Source: Bacteriovorax stolpii (GTDB taxonomy: Bacteria; Bdellovibrionota; Bacteriovoracia; Bacteriovoracales; Bacteriovoracaceae). From it: a DNA stretch of 33,298 nt. The notes under the pieces are model-generated. The model made no database searches, was not told the origin of the DNA, and was given only the letters and a program-made list of their open reading frames with translations. The stretch covers positions 1-33,298 of the forward strand of contig CAMCYI010000033.1 in the NCBI GenBank assembly GCA_945883845.1, given 5' to 3'. Positions 15,358 to 22,448 of this stretch are shown piece after piece; positions within the stretch are counted from its first letter, which is position 1, and each line of letters starts with the position of its first letter. The position numbers and the translations under genes are program-made.

Positions 15358-15366
15358 GGGGGGGGG
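15358..15366. repeat. Homopolymer of nine G
   Basis: Nine consecutive G residues lie just upstream of the integrase remnant. CAGGGG at its left edge can pair with CCCCTG about 30 bases further right. It lies in no intact gene, so it is more likely a byproduct of decay than a phase-variation switch. Confidence 0.8.
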
Positions 15367-15443
15367 CCTCGAGTATTGTAGTGGCCCCTGTTTTGGCGTA
15401 AGAGTGATTTTATAGGAATGAGAATTTAGTGTTTGGGAAAATT

Positions 15444-15484
15444 AAAAAAGCCCTCCGGATTTTAATTTTCTCAACCCGGCTTTT
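15444..15484 (-). terminator. Probable terminator after the 118-aa exported protein gene
   Basis: On the minus strand AAAAGCCGGG is followed about 20 bases later by CCGGAGGGCTTTTTT, giving a GC-containing stem with a six-T run. An alternative inverted repeat, GAAAATTAAAA with TTTTAATTTTC, occupies the same place. Confidence 0.6.
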
Positions 15485-15534
15485 CAGTTTTAAGAGACGT
15501 AATTTAATTTTTTTGTCTTAGAATTTAAGACGTT

Positions 15535-15891
15535 TTAGTTAATGGCTTTCATTTTGAAGTCAGACAAGGCACCAAAAAAGCCTTTCTGGTTCCATTTACA
15601 ATAAGAATTCTCGGCATCGAGTTGCGCCCCAAGCTGCAGACGAATAGACCCTTCAAAAAGTTTTCCTCTGCGCTCGGCCTGAAAATTAACCTTGAAACAC
15701 TTCATATCCTCCGCTGGGCAGTTTGAGTCTTTAATCAGATCCAAAGACTGGTTTATCACTTGAATGTCAGTTGCAATGAGCTCAGTACCAATGTTGTTTT
15801 TTGCACAATTAATTGTTTCTTGAGTTGTAGGAAAAGCGTGAGCGGCTGAAGCCAGAAGCAGAGAAAAAGAAATGCTGAGTGCTATTTTCAT
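15535..15891 (-). CDS. Small exported protein (118 aa)
   Basis: A signal peptide (MKIALSISFSLLLASAAHA) with cleavage before FPTTQ precedes a ~99-residue mature domain with four cysteines (TINCAKN, SNCPAED, MKCFKV, SYCKWN). The middle (FQAERRGKLFEGSIRLQLGA) has alternating polar and hydrophobic residues expected of beta strands. AGGA lies seven to eight bases before the ATG. Family not recognised. It sits at the right margin of the decayed island and may be either cargo or the first native gene. A terminator follows. Confidence 0.7.
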   Translation of the reverse strand: MKIALSISFSLLLASAAHAFPTTQETINCAKNNIGTELIATDIQVINQSLDLIKDSNCPAEDMKCFKVNFQAERRGKLFEGSIRLQLGAQLDAENSYCKWNQKGFFGALSDFKMKAIN

Positions 15892-15958
15892 AAATTTGTC
15901 CTAGTTAACATTTTAGACATCATAATTGCGTGCATGGACCGATTCAATTGGATTGAAG

Positions 15959-16180
15959 TTATTCCAGAGTACTGTCCATTTGTTGGACAGTTTCCTCACT
16001 CGCAGTGATCGTGACCTGATAAGGTTCAATAATATATTCCTGATCCTTCATTGAGATTGGAATGCCCCGGTCATCTACGAGTACTTTACTTCTGCCACTG
16101 CATCGGTAAATAGCAGAAGCTACAACGTAATGAAGTGTTTGGTTGAGTAACTCAACTCGTGGCCTAGAGGACAGGAGGAT
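15959..16180 (-). pseudogene. Coding-like frame without a start codon
   Basis: An open minus-strand frame of about 73 codons runs from a stop at 16181-16183 to the TAA at 15959. It reads RVELLNQTLHYVVASAIYRC, then SGRSKVLVDDRGIPIS, DQEYIIEPYQVTITAS and EETVQQMDSTLE. The composition looks like real protein, but the only ATG lies in the middle (16041 region), so the 5' part has probably been lost. The perfect inverted repeat CTGTCCA/TGGACAG at 15972-15990 falls within its codons. Family unknown; it probably belongs to the island debris. Confidence 0.4.
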
Positions 16181-16375
16181 TTATTGAGGAAGTTTATAAT
16201 GAGAAGAGAGTCCACTCATCTCTTAATTAATTAACTTCGGAAGAATTTGAAAATTCAATAATAGCTGAGCAAAGTGTGTGGAACAGGTCAGCTGATTGAT
16301 CAAAGTTAAGCTACAATCTCTCCACTTAAATCACCGCATTCCAATATCGACTTGCTCGCGGGACTCTTTCCTTGA

Positions 16376-16395
16376 TACCCTAGATAAAAAGGGTA
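16376..16395 (+). promoter_or_regulatory. Inverted repeat covering the ribosome site of the LysR gene
   Basis: TACCCT (16376-16381) pairs with AGGGTA (16390-16395) over an eight-base loop, and ATG follows at 16401. The only Shine-Dalgarno-like bases (AGGG) lie in the right arm, so the element could hide the ribosome site in RNA or serve as an autoregulatory operator in DNA. Confidence 0.4.
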
Positions 16396-16400
16396 CAAAT

Positions 16401-17273
16401 ATGAAATGGATGAATCTTCATCATCTGAAATACTTTCTTGTGATTGCAGAAGAAGGCTCCATCGCCTCAGCTTCAAAGAAGCTCCTCGTGGGACAACCGG
16501 CGCTTTCCGCCCAGCTTAAACAATTCGAAGAGTGGCTCGGAGCTAAGCTCTTTAACCGTGATAATAAGCGTTTAGTTTTGAACGAGACTGGGGAGTACGT
16601 CCTTCGCTACGCCAAGGCGATTAAAGAACTTGAAGACGAACTCGTAACCAACATGGAATCGGGATACACCGCTAAGGCCAGAGAACTCACTGTCGGTGCA
16701 CAAGAATCGGTACCGAAAGCAATTCTTGCAAGTGCCATCAGTGCCATCGGTAAAGGGCAAACTTTTCAGATTCGAATCATCGAAGGGACTGGATCGGAAC
16801 TCTTCGAACTCCTTCTTGCTGGAAAAATTGATGTATTCATTGGGAACTTTCGTCCGTTAGCTGATGGCAAAGAAATGATCTACACTTCTTTAGGAAAAGA
16901 GTCCGTTTCTGTTTGGGGCCCGAAGTCAGAGGCAAAACTCAAAGTTAATTTTCCCAAGTCACTTAATGGCCAAAGCTTCATCCTCCCAGGCTTCCAGAAT
17001 CCTCTTCGGCATGACTTCGATCGTTTCATGCTTGAGGCAGGGCTTTCTTTTCATGTGGCCGTTGAGGCACAGGACACTGCTCTCCAAAAAGAACTTGTCG
17101 CGCGCGGAGACGGGCTCATGGTCTTCGGCGACGAGAGTGCCAAAGCTTGGGCCAAGTCCGGGCGAATCGTTCGTATTGGAGGACTGAAGGGTCTCAAAGA
17201 AGAATACTGGATCGGGATGGTGAAACGGGCCATCGACAATAAGCAATTGAAAGAGATTCTCGCCTCTCTCTAA
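16401..17273 (+). CDS. LysR-family transcriptional regulator, NhaR-like (290 aa)
   Basis: The N-terminal winged helix-turn-helix is clear: LHHLKYFLVIAEEGSIASAS, KKLLVGQPALSAQLKQFEEW and LGAKLFNRDNKRLVLNETGE. The rest is a LysR substrate-binding domain. The LHHLKYF opening and the closing LKEEYWIGMVKRAI are close in pattern to NhaR, the Na+/H+-antiporter regulator, but no antiporter gene is near. The start at 16401 gives a normal N-terminus; the frame is open for 35 codons upstream but that extension is not conserved-looking. No divergent partner gene is present, the upstream side being island debris, so its target may be elsewhere or itself. Confidence 0.9.
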   Translation: MKWMNLHHLKYFLVIAEEGSIASASKKLLVGQPALSAQLKQFEEWLGAKLFNRDNKRLVLNETGEYVLRYAKAIKELEDELVTNMESGYTAKARELTVGAQESVPKAILASAISAIGKGQTFQIRIIEGTGSELFELLLAGKIDVFIGNFRPLADGKEMIYTSLGKESVSVWGPKSEAKLKVNFPKSLNGQSFILPGFQNPLRHDFDRFMLEAGLSFHVAVEAQDTALQKELVARGDGLMVFGDESAKAWAKSGRIVRIGGLKGLKEEYWIGMVKRAIDNKQLKEILASL

Positions 17274-17346
17274 AAAGGGAAATACCAAGACTCGTATTTT
17301 CGTTTAATTTTTTCTTCGAGGGGATAGTTCTTACCAGGTAATCCCA

Positions 17347-18453
17347 CTACCGACTTCGCCGAACAAGGAAGTACTGTTCACCGTCAGCGTTAAGCGAGTA
17401 CGCCGTTCGTTCGGCTTCGGGTCCGTAGCCCATGTAGAGATCGGAGCGCGCGCGGCCCCGGATCTTTGAGCCGGTATCTTGGGCGAGAAAAAAGCGGGAG
17501 ATTTTATTTCCGTCTGGTTGTTTTACTTTCACGAAAGTCACGAGCCCCGTTGAAGGGTAAAGAGTGTAATCGACCGCCACGGATCTTCCGGAGGTGAGGG
17601 GGATATTGCTTCTTCCGACTGGCTCTTCGGTGGATTCTCTAAAATAGATGTAGTTCTGACAGAAGCGAAAGGCTTCTCTAACCTTATCAGGGTTCTCCTT
17701 GAGAAAATCGCGTTGACGAGAAACCTGGAGGGCCTCGGATTTCGGAAGCCAGCCCATGCGTGATATGTGCTTACCGATAAACTCGCATTTTTTTCCGTTT
17801 GCACCGGTCATGCTAAGATAGCGGAGGTCCGTCGTGCCGTCGGAGTTTTCTAAGATGATCCTTCCACCACCTTGAACGTGCAGAAGATACAGATCGAAGA
17901 AACTATTCTCCACCCAGAAAAGCTCGAGGCCTCTTCCAGCGAGTTTTCCCTCGTGATCAATCTGAACCCTGGTGAAAGCTCGCGCCAGGGCTCCGTTGGG
18001 TTGCGCATAGATGGGCCGGGAAAAGCGCTCCGTAGGAATTCGCGATCCCCTCAGGTCTGGTGAATAGTAGGCAGTGAAGCGAGTTTTAGGAGAGGACTTA
18101 ACGACTGGGATATAGGTGGTAAAATTCGTATTGAGTTTTTGGTTGAGCTCGTTGTCGCAAAATTCTTTCTGGGCGACGGTGAGACAAGTTTTGTATTCAC
18201 CAGCAAGTCCTTTTAGTTCAAGGAGTGTCTCCCGGAGGACCATTTTGTTATAGGTATCATTGCCGAAGCGAATGGTACCTCTGAGATTCCCCGGGCGGTC
18301 GTAGAGCCTCAGCTGCCGGTCGATTGCTGTTTCCATTTCGGCGAATTCGAGGTCGTCACTAAAAAGGACATCCTTTACCATCTTTTTGGTCGGCGTGATT
18401 TCCTGGGAGAAGGCGATGCCTGAAAGTAGCATGGCAATGAAAACGTTCATCAT
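17347..18453 (-). CDS. mltA: Membrane-bound lytic murein transglycosylase A (MltA), 368 aa
   Basis: MltA cleaves the MurNAc-GlcNAc bond of peptidoglycan and leaves 1,6-anhydro-MurNAc. The MltA domain shows FTAYYSPDLRGSR and LHVQGGGRIIL; the C-terminal 3D domain shows GSRSVAVDYTLYP-like sequence (SGRSVAVDYTLYPSTG) and then AQDTGSKIRGRARSDLYMGY (Asp326, Asp338) followed by GPEAE, the block that holds the catalytic aspartate in the family. The N-terminus is a signal peptide (MMNVFIAMLLSGIAFS) without a lipobox cysteine, so unlike E. coli MltA it may be periplasmic or secreted. The start at 18453 has AAGGA at a proper distance; the ATG at 18462 is too close to it. Confidence 0.92.
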   Translation of the reverse strand: MMNVFIAMLLSGIAFSQEITPTKKMVKDVLFSDDLEFAEMETAIDRQLRLYDRPGNLRGTIRFGNDTYNKMVLRETLLELKGLAGEYKTCLTVAQKEFCDNELNQKLNTNFTTYIPVVKSSPKTRFTAYYSPDLRGSRIPTERFSRPIYAQPNGALARAFTRVQIDHEGKLAGRGLELFWVENSFFDLYLLHVQGGGRIILENSDGTTDLRYLSMTGANGKKCEFIGKHISRMGWLPKSEALQVSRQRDFLKENPDKVREAFRFCQNYIYFRESTEEPVGRSNIPLTSGRSVAVDYTLYPSTGLVTFVKVKQPDGNKISRFFLAQDTGSKIRGRARSDLYMGYGPEAERTAYSLNADGEQYFLVRRSR

Positions 18454-18520
18454 AAATAACATCCTTGTCTTGTTATTTTCAGTTTGGCAGAAATCGGTGA
18501 GCGATGACTAATTGATTATT

Positions 18521-18542
18521 CCGAAGTTTGACTTCGGTTTTT
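18521..18542 (+). terminator. Orphan intrinsic terminator, plus-strand orientation
   Basis: CCGAAGT-TTG-ACTTCGG followed by TTTTT is a perfect terminator, but no plus-strand gene ends here. It lies between two minus-strand genes, upstream of mltA. It may end a small RNA or antisense transcript starting nearby. Confidence 0.65.
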
Positions 18543-18659
18543 AATGAAATGGAGCGTATTGGGAAGGCCCGATCTTACCCCGACCTCGTTTTTTGGTTTA
18601 TACCGGTACTCATCAGTCGGGCCGACTTGTCAGAGGGCCCGCTCAGATTTTAGTTCTTG

Positions 18660-19535
18660 CTAGAAAAATGTTCCGGAAAGCCACATGCCCACACTAGACC
18701 TGTCTTTTCGGAATCCGTTGAGCGGAGCGCGGTTAAGCCCCGGGCGCCCACCGTCGAGTGGAAAACTCTGAACGAAGGCGTAGATGTTCAGCGCTTTATC
18801 AAAGGAGTAGGTGACACCCGCCGTGACCGGGCTGTCCCATCTTCTCCACGTCGTCCACTCGTCTCTCATCCATTTCCGGTAATCGAGCCCGATCCCCGAA
18901 CGAAGACCCAACTTGTCTGTGAGAGCGTAGTTCACAGTGGGAGTGAACTGCATGATCGATTCGAACTTCTCACCGGGTTCACGCCCGGCCGCGAGCCACT
19001 CTGGTTCCACCGCATCTTCGTCAGCATAGAACCACACTCGTGGCATCACCAATGTGTAAAGACTCCAGCGAGAATTGACCGGTTTGTAGGAAAGGCCAGC
19101 GAAAAGGCCCGGAGAAAAAAGAAGTGTTCTCTCGTTAGCAGTGTATCCGAAATAAGGGAGATCTGAGTTCGCTGCCCCGTCGAGAGTCCAGGCGCCGGAT
19201 TGCCAAAGTTTGCCGGAGATACCTACGCGCATGCGATCGAATTTCGCCCGCGGCACACGTGTGTACCAGTGCTGAACTCCTGGTTGGAAATCGAGATTGT
19301 ACTTGTCTGTGAGTTTGTACTTAAGCGAAAAAATGTAATAGGAGTTGATCGGATTTCCTGTGACTCCGGTTCGGTTCGTCACTAAGTCTTGACCTCGGTC
19401 GAGGTTGGGACCATCGAAGAAAAAGAAATATCCCATGCCTAAGCGCTCTTTGAAACTCTTTCCTTTGACGGAATCTTGAGCCAAAGCCGAAAAACTAGCG
19501 CAGACAATGACTATCCCAAAAAACCAAGATCGCAT
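18660..19535 (-). CDS. Outer-membrane beta-barrel candidate (291 aa)
   Basis: A signal peptide (MRSWFFGIVIVCASFSALA) is followed by repeated amphipathic strands with aromatic girdles (NSYYIFSLKYKLTDKYNLDF, WSLYTLVMPRVWFYA, ALNIYAFVQSF) and ends in SVGMWLSGTFF, the terminal phenylalanine expected by the BAM machinery. Alternating strand and short-turn pattern, no cysteines and the length suggest a 10-12-strand barrel. GAGGAG lies five bases before the ATG. No transport family was recognised. It is the last of a minus-strand group that includes another barrel candidate and lipoproteins. Confidence 0.8.
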   Translation of the reverse strand: MRSWFFGIVIVCASFSALAQDSVKGKSFKERLGMGYFFFFDGPNLDRGQDLVTNRTGVTGNPINSYYIFSLKYKLTDKYNLDFQPGVQHWYTRVPRAKFDRMRVGISGKLWQSGAWTLDGAANSDLPYFGYTANERTLLFSPGLFAGLSYKPVNSRWSLYTLVMPRVWFYADEDAVEPEWLAAGREPGEKFESIMQFTPTVNYALTDKLGLRSGIGLDYRKWMRDEWTTWRRWDSPVTAGVTYSFDKALNIYAFVQSFPLDGGRPGLNRAPLNGFRKDRSSVGMWLSGTFF

Positions 19536-19606
19536 TTTTACTCCTCGTACATTTAAACGCTGAGCATATGTTCGTTTTAAAGATTAAGGATATGACAAAA
19601 AATCGA

Positions 19607-19768
19607 TCATCTTCTTTGCTCTTTCATAGAAGCTTCACCCGAGTACATATCAAGTTCCGACTGCTTAACTTGTTCTTGAGAGTCAACCTGGCCTGATGGT
19701 TTGCGCTCATGAGAGCAACTTATTGATAGAAGGGAAAATAAACAAACGATGGAAAAGTAAAGTTTCAT
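19607..19768 (-). CDS. Small lipoprotein (53 aa)
   Basis: The frame begins MKLYFSIVCLFSLLSISC, in which LSISC is a lipobox that would give a lipidated Cys18. The remaining 35 residues are polar and charged (HERKPSGQVDSQEQVKQSEL) with no recognisable domain. GGAG lies six bases before the ATG. It stands 71 bp ahead of the beta-barrel gene and 76 bp after the next lipoprotein, all on the minus strand. It falls below common ORF length cut-offs. Function unknown. Confidence 0.7.
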   Translation of the reverse strand: MKLYFSIVCLFSLLSISCSHERKPSGQVDSQEQVKQSELDMYSGEASMKEQRR

Positions 19769-19806
19769 GTCCGCTCCTTGGTCTTTTGAGATTTTACCAA
19801 AGAGCG

Positions 19807-19831
19807 GGCCAGACGAGGCCTAAAACTGGCC
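19807..19831 (-). terminator. Hairpin after the 47-aa lipoprotein gene
   Basis: GGCCAG (19807-19812) pairs with CTGGCC (19826-19831). The minus strand continues CGCTCTTT, a poor T-tract, so termination would be partial at best. Confidence 0.35.
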
Positions 19832-19844
19832 GGAGAATGTCCGT

Positions 19845-19988
19845 CTAGTTTAGTCCCGCCAATCCTGTGCGTTCGTAATAGTTTTCATCGGTCTGCGGTT
19901 TATCGACGGATGAAATTCCTCGGTCGTTGTAGATCGAAGAGCATCCGACCAGGCCAAGTAAAATGAGGACAAAGATAGATCTTTTCAT
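19845..19988 (-). CDS. Small lipoprotein (47 aa)
   Basis: The start at 19988 (MKRSIFVLILLGLVGCSS) has GGAGG six bases upstream and a standard lipobox LVGC with Cys16. The frame is open further upstream, but the added residues precede the ribosome site. The mature ~32 residues are polar (IYNDRGISSVDKPQTDENYY) and lack known motifs. It lies between the TPR protein and the 53-aa lipoprotein in a same-strand group of envelope genes. Function unknown. Confidence 0.75.
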   Translation of the reverse strand: MKRSIFVLILLGLVGCSSIYNDRGISSVDKPQTDENYYERTGLAGLN

Positions 19989-20096
19989 AGTTCCCTCCAG
20001 TAATAAGTCCGAATATTTTTTCGGCTTAAAGAGAAAAAAACTTGAATCTATCAACAGTGCAGAGTTTTAGTTCCTGGCTCCTCATGCCCCTTGGGT

Positions 20097-20804
20097 TTAG
20101 TCTTCGAAAGATAGCGACTTTGCGGTGAGCTTCCCTTCCTCATCCGTTGGCTCTATCACAGGAAGGACTCTCGTCTTTGCAATCGCCGCATCAAACGAAG
20201 ACCTGTCTTTTTTCTTCTTGGCGAGTTTGGCGAGTTCCGCCCAAATGAGTATGGAGTCTGGCCTGAGTTCTTTTGATTTTTGCAGATACTTCGTCGCCAG
20301 TTCCAGCGTACCCCAGCCAAGTCCTAGGGGACGTCGGATGATCGCGGGAGTATCCGTGAGTTTCAGATGCGCTTTTCCAAGGACGAAGTTTGCCCAGGCC
20401 TGAGTTTCGGCCCCTCCGGTTCCGAGAGCGATGGCCTTCTCAGCATTCTCTTTCACGATGAGCACGTACTCCCGAGCTTCGAGGATACCCTTGAACAACG
20501 CAATTTTGCCAGCGGCATTAGCGAGCCGCAAATAGCCGTGAGATTCCTTGGGTGCTGTAAGGATCGTTTTCTTCGCGAGTTCGAGAGCTCTTCCGTAACC
20601 GGCCTCTTTGGCCTCGGAGTCGGTGAGCTTATCGGCCTCAAAAATCTCGATCCGAGAAAGTCGCCAGAGTGATTCGAAGTCTGTTTTTCCCGCGAGCTCA
20701 ACTTTGGCACCTTTGAAATCAGCAGAACGAATCTTCGCATCTACGGATGCCAGATCCTGAGCTAGGGCAGAGTGGAGGAGAATAAAGAAGAAAAACAATT
20801 TCAT
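20097..20804 (-). CDS. Exported TPR-like protein, RMD-type repeats (235 aa)
   Basis: A short signal peptide (MKLFFFFILLHSALA) precedes an all-helical protein with tetratricopeptide-like units: GYGRALELAKKTILTAPKES, the AREYVLIVKENAEKAIALG unit, and ATKYLQKSKELRPDSILIWA with its following helix. The motif AWANFVLGKAHLKLTDTPAI followed by PLGLGW recalls the regulator-of-microtubule-dynamics (RMDN)-type TPR proteins found in many bacteria, where the role is unclear. It probably acts as a periplasmic scaffold. It starts 9 bp after the stop of the beta-barrel gene at 20814, with AGGA five bases before the ATG, so the two are an operon and may work together in the envelope. Confidence 0.75.
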   Translation of the reverse strand: MKLFFFFILLHSALAQDLASVDAKIRSADFKGAKVELAGKTDFESLWRLSRIEIFEADKLTDSEAKEAGYGRALELAKKTILTAPKESHGYLRLANAAGKIALFKGILEAREYVLIVKENAEKAIALGTGGAETQAWANFVLGKAHLKLTDTPAIIRRPLGLGWGTLELATKYLQKSKELRPDSILIWAELAKLAKKKKDRSSFDAAIAKTRVLPVIEPTDEEGKLTAKSLSFED

Positions 20805-20813
20805 GTGAGTCCT

Positions 20814-21635
20814 TTAGAACCGGTACTGGATCCCAGTCCGGAGATAGATTTCATTGTTCGGAGAGAATTCACGGATCTCAGTGTTCTCATCCATGAGTGA
20901 GAGGCGGCGAGCGAACGCGACCCCACTCTCGGCCGTGAGGTAGACAGACGGAGCGATCTGGTATCGGGCAACCGGTCCGAGGTTCATCTGAGCAACTCCC
21001 AGTGAATCGATCTTCCGTTCATCGGAGTCGATGGCGTAGCGCGAGCCCAAAATATTAAACGAAATCCCGGCCTCTAGCTTTGGCGTTGGCAGATACATGA
21101 GATCAAGGCGCCCGGGCAACATGGCGTCGAGGAGCCAATTCTCTGAGATCGACCAGACGATGTGAACCAGAGGAACGAAAATGACCCTGCCAAAATTCGA
21201 AAGACGGCCCATTCCTCCACCCACTGTGAGGTGATCGGAAATAAAACGGTCGATGACCACAGCACCCTCGACGCGAAAAGAATCTCTTCCCATCTTTTGT
21301 AGATCAGAAAACGCTCCGATGCGGAGGTTGGCTATGAGGGAATGTTTCTCGTCGATGGCGTAGAGGAGATTCCCCTGGGGGACAATCATCCAGACATCGT
21401 CAGGCAAAAGGTCGCTTTGAGGGAGCTCCGTCCGGCGGGCCTGTACTCCGAACTGGAAAAGACCAGTGCCGTCTTCATCAAGGAGCCAGCGCTCACTCAC
21501 CCAGGCCTCCGAGAGATTTCGTTCACCGCTATCCGATGAAATACCTTGGTGCCAAATAGTGGCTCGGTCCCGAACTTGGGCGCATAAAGAGGAAGAGAGA
21601 AGGAAAAGGGAAAAAAGGATAATGTTTGTACGCAT
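20814..21635 (-). CDS. Outer-membrane beta-barrel candidate (273 aa)
   Basis: A signal peptide (MRTNIILFSLFLLSSSLCA) is followed by alternating amphipathic strands (GTGLFQFGVQARRTEL, HSLIANLRIGAFSDL, PVARYQIAPSVYLTAESGVA) and the typical barrel terminus IYLRTGIQYRF. Glycine-rich turns (LTVGGGMGRLSNFG) separate strands. It is the promoter-proximal gene of the minus-strand group reaching to 18660, immediately followed by the TPR gene. No Shine-Dalgarno is at a working distance; TATGAT lies exactly six bases before the ATG, suggesting a leaderless mRNA. Transport or adhesive role unknown. Confidence 0.78.
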   Translation of the reverse strand: MRTNIILFSLFLLSSSLCAQVRDRATIWHQGISSDSGERNLSEAWVSERWLLDEDGTGLFQFGVQARRTELPQSDLLPDDVWMIVPQGNLLYAIDEKHSLIANLRIGAFSDLQKMGRDSFRVEGAVVIDRFISDHLTVGGGMGRLSNFGRVIFVPLVHIVWSISENWLLDAMLPGRLDLMYLPTPKLEAGISFNILGSRYAIDSDERKIDSLGVAQMNLGPVARYQIAPSVYLTAESGVAFARRLSLMDENTEIREFSPNNEIYLRTGIQYRF

Positions 21636-21641
21636 CCTTTC

Positions 21642-21647
21642 ATCATA
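21642..21647 (-). promoter_or_regulatory. Candidate -10 element of a leaderless beta-barrel operon
   Basis: On the minus strand TATGAT is followed by GAAAGG and ATG at 21635. The AAAGG touches the ATG and is too close to act as a ribosome site. Confidence 0.45.
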
Positions 21648-21739
21648 ACGAGAGGGCCCGCACTCTCATCATCGATAATATCGAAGTGAGACTTAGAATT
21701 AAAAAACGAAATATTAAGACGTATTTATGTATTTTTTAA

Positions 21740-21853
21740 ATCGCCTCTTACGGTCCGTTCATCATCTTCGGTCTTCTGGCGATGCTCACCGATGGGGCCG
21801 CGTCCGCGCCAGACTCAAAGGTGGAACCCAAAACACATGGCTTCTTTAAATGA
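21740..21853 (+). pseudogene. C-terminal fragment of a membrane protein
   Basis: A plus-strand frame reads IASYGPFIIFGLLAMLTDGA and then ASAPDSKVEPKTHGFFK before TGA. The hydrophobic segment followed by a polar tail looks like the end of an inner-membrane protein. A stop lies immediately before the first codon and no start codon is available, so it is a truncated relic. 21648-21739 around it holds only AT-rich sequence and a small inverted repeat (GAGAG/CTCTC). Confidence 0.4.
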
Positions 21854-21941
21854 CGGAAGGTGAGGGCCCTTATGAAAGAAACCGAGATCACGATAGCTTC
21901 TCATCGTATTGTAGGAGTTCATCCCAACGTATTGATCACCT

Positions 21942-21965
21942 AAAACCCCTCCTATCAAAGAGGGG
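21942..21965 (-). terminator. Intrinsic terminator of the 36-aa lipoprotein gene
   Basis: CCCCTC (21946-21951) pairs with GAGGGG (21960-21965), and the minus strand continues TTTTAGG. It lies 19 bases after the stop codon. Confidence 0.75.
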
Positions 21966-21984
21966 GCTATTCCCCAAATTCAAT

Positions 21985-22095
21985 TTATCTATTTTGTGTC
22001 GTTGGTGTAGCGGGAGTGGAATCGGAATGTGTGTGGTGGTAAGACGCACATGATACGGCGAGAGTTAAGGCAAAGAGTGCGATAATGTGTTTCAT
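21985..22095 (-). CDS. Very small lipoprotein (36 aa)
   Basis: The frame begins MKHIIALFALTLAVSC, a signal peptide with lipobox LAVSC and lipidated Cys16, and ends after a His/Thr/Pro-rich tail (ASYHHTHSDSTPATPTTQNR). AAGGAG lies four to five bases before the ATG, and a terminator follows the stop at a short distance, so the unit is complete and likely expressed. The tail could bind metal through its histidines or act as a spacer; neither is proven. It is too short for most gene callers. 22096-22254 upstream holds its promoter region and nothing else recognised. Confidence 0.7.
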   Translation of the reverse strand: MKHIIALFALTLAVSCASYHHTHSDSTPATPTTQNR

Positions 22096-22254
22096 AAAAC
22101 TCCTTATTTTGTTTAATCTAACATCGGCTGACATATAGGGAAATTCGATAAAGATCAGCTCGGCCTTCGTATTTTCCGATGTTCTTAAATTTAAGCCTCC
22201 TCAGAATTAGTTCATTTAGAAAAGAAATAGAATGGCTTTATATTACCAAAGGCC

Positions 22255-22408
22255 ATGACCACGAAGCCCTACATGGATATCATCTCCGCTCATAGAGGGA
22301 TCAGGGATTTGGAGCAGAGATTGCTGGAATTATGTAGACATCCTTTTGCGGGATAAAAAGTTTATTTCGCAACCATGGATGGAAAAACCGAGAAATCTCA
22401 TTCCTTGA
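22255..22408 (+). pseudogene. Frameshifted small coding remnant
   Basis: From ATG at 22255 the frame reads MTTKPYMDIISAHRGIRDLE and then QRLLELCRHPFAG before a stop at 22356. The +1 frame continues in protein-like fashion as VDILLRDKKFISQPWMEKPR and NLIP to a stop at 22408. A single indel near 22330-22340 would join the two. A TATATT hexamer lies ten bases before the ATG. It could also be chance; no family is recognised. Confidence 0.3.
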
Positions 22409-22448
22409 TTTTTGATATTCTTCAGAGAGCTTTGGGTTTACACATCCG

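Noticed and set aside
15358..15366. G9 tract as a phase-variation switch
   Set aside because: No intact gene or promoter spans it; it precedes a degenerate integrase, so switching would have nothing to control.
15972..15990. Perfect 7-bp hairpin CTGTCCA/TGGACAG as a possible terminator or operator
   Set aside because: It has no T-tract, and it falls within codons of the startless minus-strand frame, which explain the sequence adequately.
18657..19166. 169-codon plus-strand frame
   Set aside because: It is antisense to the beta-barrel gene, Arg/Pro/His-rich as expected for a shadow frame, and has no ribosome site.
21850..22053. 67-codon plus-strand frame
   Set aside because: It overlaps the 36-aa lipoprotein and its terminator on the other strand, which form a complete unit; the plus frame has no coding features.
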